A DNA stretch of 64,000 nucleotides from Paenibacillus sp. E222. Its GTDB lineage: Bacteria > Bacillota > Bacilli > Paenibacillales > Paenibacillaceae. Numbering within the stretch: the first letter of the stretch is position 1; each line of letters starts with the position of its first letter. The notes beneath the pieces were generated by a model. It searched no databases and was not told the origin of the DNA. It saw nothing but the letters and a program-made list of their open reading frames with translations. Shown here piece by piece: positions 1 through 8,346 of the stretch. Both the position numbers and the translations under genes were made by a program. The stretch lies in the NCBI RefSeq assembly GCF_013401555.1, contig NZ_CP058552.1:682001-746000 (forward strand), given 5' to 3'.

Positions 1-551
1 CGGGCTTTCCGATCCACTTGCATGTACCCGATGTTCACCCCGGACGAACTGATGGTGGAGGTTACGGAAGCGAGCACCCCTGCTTTGTCCGAATGGCGCA
101 GTACAAGTGTGGGAAACTCTCCGCTGATCTGTACACGAAAATCATTCAATGCATGCACCGATACACTACCTCCGCCAATGGAAGCACCAATTAGTGAGCA
201 TTGACGGTCTCCATGCCACAGTTCAATCTTGACCGTATTTGGATGAGGAGCAGGCAGGCCGCTTGTAAAAAACTCTACCTCCATCCCCGCTTCCTCTGCA
301 TATTGTTCTGCATCCGGTATACGTGGATCATCCGTCACATAATCAAGCAGGCCACCGATCAACGCAAGATCCGTACCATGCCCCTGATACGTATCGGCGA
401 ACGAGCCGTACAGCGTTAATCGGGCGCGTTCAGGCGTGCATCCCAGCCACTGACGAGCAATTCGCCCCAATCTTGCCGCTCCAGCCGTATGTGAACTTGA
501 TGGACCTGTCATGGACGGACCAATAATTGAAAAAACGTCTTTAAAACGCAT
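1..551 (-). CDS. sdaAB: L-serine dehydratase, iron-sulfur-dependent, beta subunit (partial, 3' end outside window)
   Basis: Beta chain of the Fe-S L-serine ammonia-lyase that converts serine to pyruvate and ammonia. The reading frame starts at the ATG at 551 (GGAGGG about 6 bases upstream) and stays open to the window edge, giving 183 full codons. The N-terminus carries the family signature around GPSMTGPSSSHTAG, and the last visible residues (HSDKAGVLASVTSIISSSGVNIG) read as the beginning of a regulatory ACT domain. The alpha chain sdaAA is expected further left. The gene lies behind a tandem glycine riboswitch, which ties serine breakdown to glycine level. Identification is firm; only the C-terminus is unseen. 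Confidence 0.9.
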   Translation of the reverse strand, partial: MRFKDVFSIIGPSMTGPSSSHTAGAARLGRIARQWLGCTPERARLTLYGSFADTYQGHGTDLALIGGLLDYVTDDPRIPDAEQYAEEAGMEVEFFTSGLPAPHPNTVKIELWHGDRQCSLIGASIGGGSVSVHALNDFRVQISGEFPTLVLRHSDKAGVLASVTSTISSSGVNIGYMQVDRKA

Positions 552-630
552 CGCAAACCCTCCATTTATAATCGTCATTTTCATCCAGACGTACACCCAT
601 AATGTTCCTTTATTACTGAATGATGACATG

Positions 631-670
631 AGAAAAGGACAGAAGAAGGCCCTAGGCCCTCTCTCTGTCC
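631..670 (-). terminator. Terminator of the glycine riboswitch expression platform
   Basis: Read on the minus strand, GGACAGAGAGAGGGCC pairs with GGCCTTCTTCTGTCC and is followed by TTTTCT. Its 5' arm overlaps the closing strand of the second glycine aptamer, so ligand-bound aptamer and terminator compete for the same bases. That is the arrangement of a glycine ON switch. Confidence 0.8.
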
Positions 671-945
671 TCGATACCTGAGAGTTTCATGATAAGAAGC
701 GCGGCGAATCGATGCATCCCTGTATTCACAGGTGATGTCACCCTGCACACCGTGCTGCTTGACCATATACCCCTTGGGTGGCGCAGTTTGCGCACTCTCC
801 AGAGTTGCGTCCAACGATGGTACATTTACCTGAGAGATTAACCGCTGCGCCGGGTGCGCAGCAGCTTGCTCCTTCGGTGCCCGACAGCTGCCATTTTACT
901 CGACATGCCCAGGTCTCTCCCGCTCGCTATCATTCGCTGTATGGA
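655..945 (-). ncRNA. Tandem glycine riboswitch upstream of sdaAB
   Basis: On the minus strand the first aptamer shows GCGGGAGAGACCTGGG, then CACCGAAGGAGCAAG and ATCTCTCAGGTAAA. The second shows ACTCTGGAGAG, then CCACCCAAGGGGTA and AACTCTCAGGTATCGAGGACAGAGAG. These are the conserved cores of both halves of a cooperative glycine riboswitch. It sits between a strong promoter (1001-1029) and sdaAB, with a terminator overlapping the second P1 stem. Outer boundaries are approximate. Confidence 0.92.
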
Positions 946-1000
946 ACCATTCTGATCTTGTACCAGAACGATAATTGAAGTTTTTAATACTTTCTCATTA

Positions 1001-1029
1001 AGATTAATCGACAGGAAGATCAGTGTCAA
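1001..1029 (-). promoter_or_regulatory. Sigma-A promoter for the glycine riboswitch-sdaAB transcript
   Basis: On the minus strand a perfect -35 TTGACA (1024-1029) is separated by 17 bp from TAATCT (1001-1006). It lies about 55 bp before the first aptamer core. Confidence 0.7.
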
Positions 1030-1269
1030 CAAACTTAACGATTTCTTTGTGAATATTTGCTTTTTTCCATTTTATACACAAGATAAACTGATGAACTGTA
1101 AACTTTCATCACATGAATGTGTTAATGCGTTTCATCTAGAAAGCGTATACATTTTTCATTTTCTATTAGCCAATATCTGTGTTTAATACTATTTATGTTA
1201 TGTTCCACTGAACGGTTCGGGTATTCAGGCAACCATTATTCTGTACTGGAATTGCCTTATTTCTGCCTG
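1030..1269. other. AT-rich intergenic region without recognised feature
   Basis: This spacer lies between the sdaAB promoter and the end of the MFS gene. It is AT-rich and shows no supported ORF, RNA motif or clear terminator hairpin. Confidence 0.5.
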
Positions 1270-2547
1270 TTACCCCACCATCGCCTTGGACTTCGCCGGT
1301 TCATCGTAATACCTGCTTCGGGAAGGAAACATGCTCGTCACCCACAATCCCAACGCAGCTAACAGCATGACCCCAGATACAACTGTATATACCATACGAA
1401 GTGACAACTGCTCTGCTATTACCCCTGCAATCAAAATGGAAGCCACCTGCAGCACACTTAACACCAGTCCAAGTACACTGCTCATTCGCCCCATCATATC
1501 CACAGGGATATTATTTTGATAAAAGGTAACCAGGCCCGTATTCGCCAGTGCCGAACAGAGACCGAGCAGAATAAAAGCAACCGCCGCCAGCTCAAACGAG
1601 AATGAACGGGCGAACAGGAAATAACCCAGCGCAACCAGAAGTACACCGCCACCCATCATGTGACGGATCGGCAAATGTTTGGCGAACAGCCAAACCAGCA
1701 TGGAGCCTGCCAAATAACCAATCCCGGTGATACTCATTAATGCTCCGTACTGCGATTCAGGCAGGTTCATCACCTGACGGATAAATACCACTTCCTGGGC
1801 ATCCAGCGACATGCCGACGACCAGAATAATCTGGAACAGAGCATATATACCGACCACGTAGCCCGACTTCCGGCTAAAGCTCAGTACAGCTCTCCAATCC
1901 TGGGCTACCATCCGAGGGGTCAGTCTGCTGCCTGTCCCTATATTCTGTTCTCCAATGCCCAGTTTGGGAAGAAACATTAGAATCAATGCAGAAGCAGCAA
2001 AGGAAGCCGCATTGGCATAAATGGCTGCCGAAGGAGATAAATATATCAGCATCACTCCTGCAACTGCCGGACCGGTAATAAATGCCCCTGAGCTGATCAG
2101 AGCTTGTAGGGAATTAAAGCGCTTGCGCCGTTCAGCAGGCACCAGCCGGGTAATGTATACCTGAGAGGAAGGGTCAAATATGGAGGAGGACATGCTGATC
2201 AGAAACATCACTGCGTACATCATCCATAGACTGGACATCAGTGGGAGCATCGCCACCAACAATGCCCGTAGCATATCAGCACCAATCATCAACTGCCTCT
2301 GATCATAACGATCAATCAGGCTGCCTGACCAAAACTTAGTACACACCGAAGCAATCGGCGAGATAATCCATAACCCTGCGACTGCCGCTGGAGACTGTGT
2401 CATATCCAAAACCATCAGGTTAATTGCCACAATATATATGAAATCACCCAGATTGGATATGCCCACTCCACTAAGCAGCAATCCGGCATGCTTCCAGCCA
2501 CCAGACTGCCCATTTGATGCAGCTCTCTTTGTACGGATTTCCTTCAT
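1270..2547 (-). CDS. MFS transporter, EntS/DHA3-type exporter
   Basis: Twelve-helix major facilitator of about 425 residues, hydrophobic throughout. The loop between helices 2 and 3 reads SGSLIDRYDQRQLM, the MFS motif-A position, and the overall pattern matches the MFS_3 group that exports siderophores or macrolides. The substrate is unknown. I place the start at ATG 2547; an in-frame GTG at 2559 is also possible, and neither has a strong ribosome site. The gene follows a phosphotransferase-family gene on the same strand, with only a heptamer repeat tract between them, so co-transcription is likely. An antibiotic kinase plus exporter pairing would suggest drug tolerance, but that is inference. 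Confidence 0.75.
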   Translation of the reverse strand: MKEIRTKRAASNGQSGGWKHAGLLLSGVGISNLGDFIYIVAINLMVLDMTQSPAAVAGLWIISPIASVCTKFWSGSLIDRYDQRQLMIGADMLRALLVAMLPLMSSLWMMYAVMFLISMSSSIFDPSSQVYITRLVPAERRKRFNSLQALISSGAFITGPAVAGVMLIYLSPSAAIYANAASFAASALILMFLPKLGIGEQNIGTGSRLTPRMVAQDWRAVLSFSRKSGYVVGIYALFQIILVVGMSLDAQEVVFIRQVMNLPESQYGALMSITGIGYLAGSMLVWLFAKHLPIRHMMGGGVLLVALGYFLFARSFSFELAAVAFILLGLCSALANTGLVTFYQNNIPVDMMGRMSSVLGLVLSVLQVASILIAGVIAEQLSLRMVYTVVSGVMLLAALGLWVTSMFPSRSRYYDEPAKSKAMVG

Positions 2548-2566
2548 AGCGCTACCCACCCACTTG

Positions 2567-2650
2567 AAATCATAAATTATAAATTATAAATCATAAATCA
2601 TAAATTATAAATCATAAATCATAAATCATAAATCATAAATCATAAATCAT
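2567..2650. repeat. Tandem heptamer repeat, 12 copies of AAATCAT/AAATTAT
   Basis: Twelve uninterrupted 7-bp units run from 2567 to 2650. Nine are AAATCAT and three are AAATTAT. The tract fills almost the whole gap between the phosphotransferase and MFS genes and contains the last codons and TGA stop of the former. Every unit is 71-100% A+T, so the tract melts easily and should be prone to slippage. Confidence 0.95.
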
Positions 2651-3776
2651 AGAAAATACTCTCATTCTGCAGATATGGTCTGCAAAATTTGCTGCATATA
2701 AGATGCATTCGCTCTTTCATCCATTCGTACCTGGATTCATTCTCCATCTGGAATGCGAAATAGCCAAACGTAAAGATCAGCATGAATCCTTCCATTAACC
2801 GAATATCACGCTTCGTTAGTGGTCCTGTCTGCTCCGTATAACCCGATAGGAAGACATCCCGTTCCTCCGGATTGAAAATAAGAGCTGCACCACCGGCATC
2901 AAACAGATAGTAGCCATAACCGTATAAACAAAAATCAATCATGGATATGCCTTGATCCGTCACTAACAGATTGCCGCGAGTAATATCCCCGTGAATTATT
3001 CCCCATGTCTCAGCATTATACGGATACGTATCGAGTTGCCCGTTAATGTTCTCAAACGTCTCGCGAATCAGATCGAAATCTTCAGGAGTAAAGATGCCAC
3101 GTCTAACGCCTTCCTCCAATTGCTCCAGCATGACCAGATTCTCTTTGATCGAGCCATAGGCTGGTCTTACTTCCTTTTGCTTCAAGGTAGGGCTGTCGCT
3201 ATCGGTATACTCCCCTGAGATGGTCGTCTTATCAGCATGCTGTTCACGGTCATTCACCTGCTGTCCGCTTTCAGACTCCCATGAACCAGCCCCCGGCTTG
3301 GGAGTTTCCTTCGGTCGTCGTCCATATTGATGCAATATCTGCAACTGTACACCCAAATCATGAATCTGCGCTGTTGTCAGACGTTCTCCCTGCTTGATAT
3401 CCCTGCCCTCAATCCATTCCAGAACAGTACAACAGATCTCTTCTCCTGTTTCGTCCAACCAGACGGTAACCCACTCATCCGATGTATTGCGAACGGGTGT
3501 CTGCACCCGCAATGGACTGGTAGCCCGTAATTCATGAAGTAGATTCATCTCTGCTTCAAGTGCAGGTCGTGTATGCTGAATGCCCGTCATGCTTGCAAAA
3601 GCGGCTTTATGTATTCGCAATAGATACTTCTGTCCGGTTGATTCATCAACCACCTGATACGTTAGATTTTCATTATGTCGGATAAAGGAAACCGAAGGCT
3701 TTTCTATGGAATAATGCGAGATAATTTCAGTTGCCATGGTGTCATGGGAAATCTTATGGGTAGTTATAATCCACAT
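2640..3776 (-). CDS. Phosphotransferase family protein (APH/choline kinase fold)
   Basis: Protein of up to 378 residues with the aminoglycoside phosphotransferase/choline-kinase fold. The catalytic loop reads IIHGDITRGNLLV (Asp and Asn of the Brenner motif) followed by the metal-binding MIDF. An N-terminal kinase lobe precedes it, and a hydrophilic, low-complexity insertion (roughly residues 155-205) is unusual for the family. Substrate cannot be assigned: aminoglycoside, homoserine, choline and macrolide kinases all share these motifs. The start is uncertain: an AAGGAG directly abuts ATG 3776, whereas ATG 3737 has better N-terminal similarity but no ribosome site. The stop codon lies in the heptamer repeat. 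Confidence 0.75.
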   Translation of the reverse strand: MWIITTHKISHDTMATEIISHYSIEKPSVSFIRHNENLTYQVVDESTGQKYLLRIHKAAFASMTGIQHTRPALEAEMNLLHELRATSPLRVQTPVRNTSDEWVTVWLDETGEEICCTVLEWIEGRDIKQGERLTTAQIHDLGVQLQILHQYGRRPKETPKPGAGSWESESGQQVNDREQHADKTTISGEYTDSDSPTLKQKEVRPAYGSIKENLVMLEQLEEGVRRGIFTPEDFDLIRETFENINGQLDTYPYNAETWGIIHGDITRGNLLVTDQGISMIDFCLYGYGYYLFDAGGAALIFNPEERDVFLSGYTEQTGPLTKRDIRLMEGFMLIFTFGYFAFQMENESRYEWMKERMHLICSKFCRPYLQNESIFYDL

Positions 3777-3814
3777 CTCCTTCTCTTATCAAATTAAAGG
3801 CAGTGTTTACAAAT

Positions 3815-3844
3815 ATCGTAGCATGATTGTTTTTACTTTGGCAA
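3815..3844 (-). promoter_or_regulatory. Candidate sigma-A promoter for the phosphotransferase-MFS unit
   Basis: The minus strand reads TTGCCA (3839-3844), an 18-bp spacer, then TACGAT (3815-3820), about 40 bp before the phosphotransferase start. Confidence 0.5.
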
Positions 3845-3867
3845 ACTATTCCATATTTACGAAGATG

Positions 3868-3914
3868 TAAAAAAGCATAACTCCCGAACGACCTCGCCCG
3901 AGTGTTATGCTTCC
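3868..3914 (-). terminator. Terminator of the pst operon
   Basis: On the minus strand GGAAGCATAACACTCGGGCG folds back on GGAGTTATGCTT and is followed by TTTTT. It begins about 50 bp after the pstB stop codon. Confidence 0.8.
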
Positions 3915-3964
3915 TTGTATCTCTATAAAACTATCTCTATCTCATACTCCATCCAATATAACAG

Positions 3965-4720
3965 TTAACCGAAACGTCCCATAATATATTCCTGAGTCAG
4001 ACGATTGTCCGGATTGGTGAAAATATGCTCCGTATCTCCGTGCTCAACCATGCTTCCCAGATAAAAATAAGCCGTATAATCCGAGATGCGTGCCGCTTGC
4101 TGCATATTATGGGTAACAATTACGATCCGAAGATCCTTCTTGAGCTCCGAGATCAACTCCTCCACTTTACCCGTAGATACCGGGTCAAGCGCAGATGCCG
4201 GCTCATCGAGCAGCAATATCTGTGGATCAACCGACAACGCGCGCGCGATACAAAGCCGCTGCTGTTGTCCACCCGAAAGGGCCAGGGCAGATTCATTCAG
4301 TCTGTCCTTCACTTCGTCCCAGAGCGCAGCGCGGCGCAAGCTTTTTTCCACAATTTCATCCAATGCCTTCTTGCTCTTGATACCGCGGTAGCGGGGGCCA
4401 AACGCGATATTATTGTAAATGGACTTGTGAAAAGGATTCGGCTTCTGCCACACCATGCCAATCTTCTGGCGAAGTTTGATTACATCTGTGCCTGGCTCAT
4501 TCAGATCATTGCCATCCATCCAGATATGTCCCTCCGTGCGGGAACCGGCAATCTCGTCATTCATCCGGTTGAGCGACCGCAGGAACGTAGATTTACCACA
4601 GCCGGATGGTCCAATGAGTGCCGTTACACTGGCTTCGGGAAACGTCAGGCTGATCTGTTTAACGGCCTGAAAATGCCCATAATATATGCTTAACTGTTCC
4701 GTACCAAAAGGTATGGCCAT
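3965..4720 (-). CDS. pstB: Phosphate ABC transporter ATP-binding protein PstB
   Basis: Cytoplasmic ATPase (251 residues) that powers high-affinity phosphate import through PstCA. The Walker A motif is GPSGCGKST near residue 36, the ABC signature is LSGGQQQR, and Walker B is [13 protein letters not shown]. The sequence RSLNRMNDE after Walker A is typical of PstB. The length is standard and AAGGAGG lies 7 bases before the ATG. It is the last gene of a pstSCAB unit; no phoU or second pstB follows, because the next feature is a strong terminator. Confidence 0.95.
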   Translation of the reverse strand: MAIPFGTEQLSIYYGHFQAVKQISLTFPEASVTALIGPSGCGKSTFLRSLNRMNDEIAGSRTEGHIWMDGNDLNEPGTDVIKLRQKIGMVWQKPNPFHKSIYNNIAFGPRYRGIKSKKALDEIVEKSLRRAALWDEVKDRLNESALALSGGQQQRLCIARALSVDPQILLLDEPASALDPVSTGKVEELISELKKDLRIVIVTHNMQQAARISDYTAYFYLGSMVEHGDTEHIFTNPDNRLTQEYIMGRFG

Positions 4721-4732
4721 GTTGGTTCCTCC

Positions 4733-5626
4733 TTATTTCGAAGCTGTCATGCGGCGGTAAACCACCCGACCGATCCAGCGTGCACTGAGATTGAACGCCA
4801 GTACGAGAAGTACAAGCACGGCTGAAGCGCCAGCTGCTATTTCTTTGGAATCCGGGCCAATGCCTTCACTGTTTACTTTCCAGATGTGCACGGCCAGCGT
4901 CTCTGCCGGACGCAATGGATTGATCGGAGACCTTGGACTTGTTGGATTCCAGTCCGTGAAGTCCAGCGGCGGACTACTCATACCTGCTGTGAACATCAGG
5001 GCTGCTGCTTCACCGAAGATCCGTCCTGATGCCAGGATCGTACCCGTGATTAAGCTTGGCAATGCCACAGGCAGCAGAATGGAGGTAATAATTTTCCATT
5101 TGGACAATCCGAGTGCAAGACCCGCTTCCTTCTGCTCTTTCGGAACGGCCCGGAACGCCTGCTCCGTTGTCCGCACCATGAGTGGAAGATTGAATATTGC
5201 CAAGGCCATAGCACCCGATAGAAGGGAGAATCCGAGACCAAATGTATTAACAATCAACAAGAGTCCGAACAAACCAATAACGATAGACGGGAACGAGGAT
5301 AACACTTCGACAACCAGTCGAATAAAGCTTGTGATCCGGCCTGGCTTGGCGTACTCAGCCATATAAATACCGCCGCCCCATCCGAGCGGAATCGTAATAA
5401 TCAGGGTCAGAACAAGCAGGAAGATCGAGTTGAATAATTGCGGTCCAATCCCGCCACCACCTTTGAGCAGCTGTGGTGCACTGGTCAGGAAGTGCCAGTT
5501 AATCTGCCCAATCCCACGTACCAGAATGAAGCCAAGCAAACCGAGCAAGAGAACAACAATGAACAGGGCCAGAACAACGATAATGGAAGTGGCAACTTTA
5601 TCTACCGTTTTAGCCTTCATTTTCAT
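4733..5626 (-). CDS. pstA: Phosphate ABC transporter permease PstA
   Basis: Inner-membrane permease of 297 residues with six predicted helices and the conserved EAA-like loop (AVPKEQKEAGLALGLSKWKIITSILLPVALPSLI). It forms the phosphate channel with PstC. Its ATG overlaps the pstC stop codon by four bases (ATGA), implying translational coupling, and pstB follows 12 bases downstream. A loop with GMSSPPLDFTDWNPTSPRSPINPLRPAETL matches the periplasmic segment seen in Firmicute PstA. Confidence 0.95.
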   Translation of the reverse strand: MKMKAKTVDKVATSIIVVLALFIVVLLLGLLGFILVRGIGQINWHFLTSAPQLLKGGGGIGPQLFNSIFLLVLTLIITIPLGWGGGIYMAEYAKPGRITSFIRLVVEVLSSFPSIVIGLFGLLLIVNTFGLGFSLLSGAMALAIFNLPLMVRTTEQAFRAVPKEQKEAGLALGLSKWKIITSILLPVALPSLITGTILASGRIFGEAAALMFTAGMSSPPLDFTDWNPTSPRSPINPLRPAETLAVHIWKVNSEGIGPDSKEIAAGASAVLVLLVLAFNLSARWIGRVVYRRMTASK

Positions 5627-6531
5627 ACCCGGTTCCTCCTTTCAAGCAGGCGAACCAGAATGACGAAGACAAAGGTCATCACCAGCAGGACAAGCGCCAT
5701 ACTCCACAGTGCATTATTATGAACAGATCCCATCGTGGTGTTACCCATACTCAGGGTGATTACACTCGTTAATGTTGAAGCCGATTCGAGCAATGATGTC
5801 GGTACATGCGGGGCATTCCCGATGACCATCTGTACGGCCAGAGCTTCACCAAATGCGCGTGCCATGCCCAGTACAATCCCTGTCAGCAAAGCTGGAAGAA
5901 CCGTCGGGATAATGACACGGTAGATCGTTTGCCAGCGAGTTGCCCCCAGCGCATAGGATGATTCACGCAGACCTTTCGGCAGTGCAGACAATGCATCTGC
6001 CATAATGCTAGTTACGGTAGGCAGAATCATAACAGACAGAACCAAACATCCGGCTGCAATCCCGACGCCGGCTCCGCCAAACATGCTGCGCAACAATGGA
6101 ACGATCACACTGAGACCGATAAACCCGTACACAACGGAAGGGATACCGGACAGCAATTCAATCGCAGGTTGCAATATCTTTTTACCTTTACCTGGTACAA
6201 TCTCGGTCATGAAGAGCGCTGCGCACAAGCTAAGCGGACTTGCAATCAGAGCTGCAAGCAATGTTGTTATGAATGAACCGGTAATGAACGGCAACGCTCC
6301 ATAGGCAGCAGGTTCCCCCGTTGGGTTCCACGTTTTTCCGGATATAAATTCGCGCAAACTTACGCCATCCTGGAAAAAGGTCGACAAGCCTTTGGACGCT
6401 ACAAAATAAACGATGGAAAACATGACAACGATCAGGAAAACGACACAAATCGACGTATAGATCCGTCCCGTCCACTCTTCCCAATAATGCTTCTCTCTCA
6501 AGGGCCGGCGCGGTTTCAACTTGTTGTTCAT
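5623..6531 (-). CDS. pstC: Phosphate ABC transporter permease PstC
   Basis: Second permease of the phosphate importer, about 302 residues, with six predicted helices. The EAA loop reads ALSALPKGLRESSYALGATRWQTIYRVIIPTVLPALL. I choose ATG 6531, which has GAAGGGGG seven bases upstream; ATG 6558, with AAGGATGG before it, is an alternative giving nine more residues. The stop overlaps the pstA start. A stable hairpin (6620-6646) separates it from pstS and probably lowers expression relative to the binding protein. Confidence 0.93.
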   Translation of the reverse strand: MNNKLKPRRPLREKHYWEEWTGRIYTSICVVFLIVVMFSIVYFVASKGLSTFFQDGVSLREFISGKTWNPTGEPAAYGALPFITGSFITTLLAALIASPLSLCAALFMTEIVPGKGKKILQPAIELLSGIPSVVYGFIGLSVIVPLLRSMFGGAGVGIAAGCLVLSVMILPTVTSIMADALSALPKGLRESSYALGATRWQTIYRVIIPTVLPALLTGIVLGMARAFGEALAVQMVIGNAPHVPTSLLESASTLTSVITLSMGNTTMGSVHNNALWSMALVLLVMTFVFVILVRLLERRNRV

Positions 6532-6619
6532 TACCGTTCCCCCTTCGGTCTGTTCCATAACAACCATCCTTCTATAGTAGAATTCATAAATATGGGATTA
6601 TTCCAGAGCAAACCGCGCA

Positions 6620-6646
6620 AAGAGGCAGGACCTGGGTCCGCCTCTC
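6620..6646 (-). terminator. Intra-operon hairpin between pstS and pstC
   Basis: On the minus strand AGAGGCGGACC pairs with GTCCTGCCTCT around a three-base loop, followed by only TT. The weak T-tract fits a partial terminator or 3' stabiliser that leaves pstS mRNA in excess of the permease mRNA. Confidence 0.6.
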
Positions 6647-6670
6647 TCGCTGTATGCGCAAGTTCAAAGA

Positions 6671-7594
6671 TTATTGAGTCACAGTGCCTGCAGCGTCACG
6701 TTTTACTTTCATGCCGGATACTGGGATGTAACCAAGCTCCGTCACATCTTTCTGTTGAATTTCGTCACTCAAGATGTAGTCAAGGAATGCTTTTGTTGCT
6801 GCATCCGGGTCACCTTTAGTGTACATGTGCTCGTAAGCCCATACCGGATAAGTTCCTGCTTCTACGTTCTCAACTGTTGCTTCTACACCTTCGTATTTCA
6901 AAACTTGCAGGCTGTCATCCAGGTAGGACAGAGCCAGATAACCAATTGCGCCTGGCGTTTCAGCTACGAGCTTTTTAACTGTACCGGAGGAATCTTCCTG
7001 AATAGAACCTTGGATATCTTCAACTTTTGTTCCCAGTGCAAAGTTCTCGAATGTTGCACGAGTACCGGAGCTGCTAGGACGGTTTACGATAACGATAGCT
7101 TGATCTTTACCGCCAACATCTTTCCAGTTTGTGATTTTACCAGAGAAAATGTCGATCAGTTGTTGCTTCGTCAAATCTTGTACACCTGCATCTTTGTTGC
7201 TTACTGGAGCGATGGCTACAACAGCCACTTGGTGATCTTTCAATTCGCTTACTTTTGCTGCGTCATCGATTTTCTCTTCTGCAAATACGTCAGAGTTACC
7301 GATTGTAGCTTGTCCGTCGGATACTTGTGTCAAACCAGTACCACTACCGCCGCCTTGCACTTGTACTGTTACGTTCTTATATTCATCAACTGCCATAAAT
7401 TTTTGTCCAGCTTGCTCTACCAGAGGTTGCAGTGCTGTTGAACCAACAGCCAGAATGTTACCGCTAAGTTCAGTAGCAGTTTCTCCTGTGGAATTATTGC
7501 TTCCCTCTGTACCAGCGTCATTTTTCGATCCGCATGCTGCGAGAACCAGTACGAACGTTAAGGTCATCAAAATGAACGGCAACTTTTTAAACAT
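6671..7594 (-). CDS. pstS: Phosphate-binding lipoprotein PstS
   Basis: Extracytoplasmic phosphate receptor of 307 residues. A lipoprotein signal ends in LVLAAC (Cys21). Phosphate-contact segments typical of the family are visible: AVGSTALQPL near the N-terminus, QGGGSGTGLTQV, and VIVNRPSSSGTRATFENF. The ATG has GGGGGAGG about 10 bases upstream. As first gene of the operon it follows a PhoP-box promoter, so phosphate starvation should induce it. Confidence 0.96.
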   Translation of the reverse strand: MFKKLPFILMTLTFVLVLAACGSKNDAGTEGSNNSTGETATELSGNILAVGSTALQPLVEQAGQKFMAVDEYKNVTVQVQGGGSGTGLTQVSDGQATIGNSDVFAEEKIDDAAKVSELKDHQVAVVAIAPVSNKDAGVQDLTKQQLIDIFSGKITNWKDVGGKDQAIVIVNRPSSSGTRATFENFALGTKVEDIQGSIQEDSSGTVKKLVAETPGAIGYLALSYLDDSLQVLKYEGVEATVENVEAGTYPVWAYEHMYTKGDPDAATKAFLDYILSDEIQQKDVTELGYIPVSGMKVKRDAAGTVTQ

Positions 7595-7666
7595 GTTTTG
7601 TTTTCCTCCCCCAATTTAGTGACGGTGATTTGGCTTTTATTTTTGTTCACCATCAACTCTTTATTC

Positions 7667-7720
7667 ATTGTAGTTTCGTTATGTCATCTCAAAATCAATG
7701 TTTTGTAAACGCAATGTTAA
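7667..7720 (-). promoter_or_regulatory. PhoP box and promoter of pstSCAB
   Basis: Reading the minus strand from 7720, four hexamers recur at an exact 11-bp period: TTAACA (7715-7720), TTTACA (7704-7709), TTGATT (7693-7698) and ATGACA (7682-7687). A -10 box TACAAT (7667-7672) follows nine bases later. There is no -35 consensus, as expected for a PhoP-activated promoter. Confidence 0.85.
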
Positions 7721-7851
7721 AAATGTTTACTGTGGATTGAAATTTACCTGAGACAAATTGCGCTGAAGTGACCGCTTCGTGAACGGACGTTGTTTCAATC
7801 CGTATTGTGTCCAGTTTTTCATCACATAATGAATAAGTCGCTAATACTTTC

Positions 7852-7992
7852 GAGTGGCCGTTCCGGTTACGGATCGTTCTTCCGATCGCTGTTGTCTCCA
7901 ATTTTTTTTGATTTGATATGTATAATGTTAAAACTCGGAGACAAAGGCGAACGCTGCCGCTTCTTCAGAATCGATTCCGTCCCCTCCACTAC
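7852..7992. repeat. Dispersed palindromic intergenic repeat, copy A
   Basis: Member of a four-copy family in this window (also 16611-16790, 24850-25000, 36348-36500). The core is TACGGATCGTTCTTCCGATC, GCTGTTGTCTCC, an AT-rich centre, CTCGGAGACAAAGGCGAACGC and AGAATCGATTCCGTCC. The arms pair over most of their length, forming a long imperfect hairpin. It lies upstream of the pstS promoter. No ORF is supported in it. Confidence 0.8.
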
Positions 7993-8160
7993 GTTACGTA
8001 TTTTATCTACCCATTAAGAATAAATGATCATTTTGATCTTTTCTTACAATTAAAATTCTTACACAGAATACGTTTCGCTTTTACACCATCGTTCCGTTCC
8101 CTGCGCTGTGTCAGCGCTGGTTGTGTCCCAGGCATTTTAATCCTCAGCCTGGGGGATGGC

Positions 8161-8193
8161 AAAAAGAAGGCCAGTCTATAGAAGGCTGGCCTT
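8161..8193 (-). terminator. Terminator-like hairpin downstream of arsB
   Basis: On the minus strand AAGGCCAG and CTGGCCTT flank an 11-base loop and are followed by CTTTTT. It lies about 150 bp beyond the arsB stop codon and is the only T-tailed hairpin there. Confidence 0.6.
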
Positions 8194-8221
8194 AGTGTAA
8201 ATGCATAATGAAGAAAGAGGA

Positions 8222-8247
8222 TTTGTTTCTTCTATAGAAGAAACAAA
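8222..8247. repeat. Perfect 26-bp palindrome
   Basis: The sequence TTTGTTTCTTCTA is followed directly by its own reverse complement, with no loop. It has A-tracts and no T-tail on either strand. It could be a protein-binding palindrome or a 3' stabilising hairpin of the arsB transcript. Confidence 0.75.
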
Positions 8248-8346
8248 AAAACTGCCTCATAGCTAGTAGGTAATACCAGCGTGTGAGAGCAGCTTTTTAC
8301 AATATATTGGATCATTTGATGATTGTTAATGTAAAATGCGATTTTA

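Noticed and set aside
2567-2650. Possible CRISPR array
   Set aside because: Units are 7 bp and contiguous, with no spacers and no cas genes.
4025-4693. 222-codon plus-strand frame opposite pstB
   Set aside because: Shadow of the ATPase gene.
6674-7441. 255-codon plus-strand frame opposite pstS
   Set aside because: Complement of a clear lipoprotein gene; no recognisable domain.
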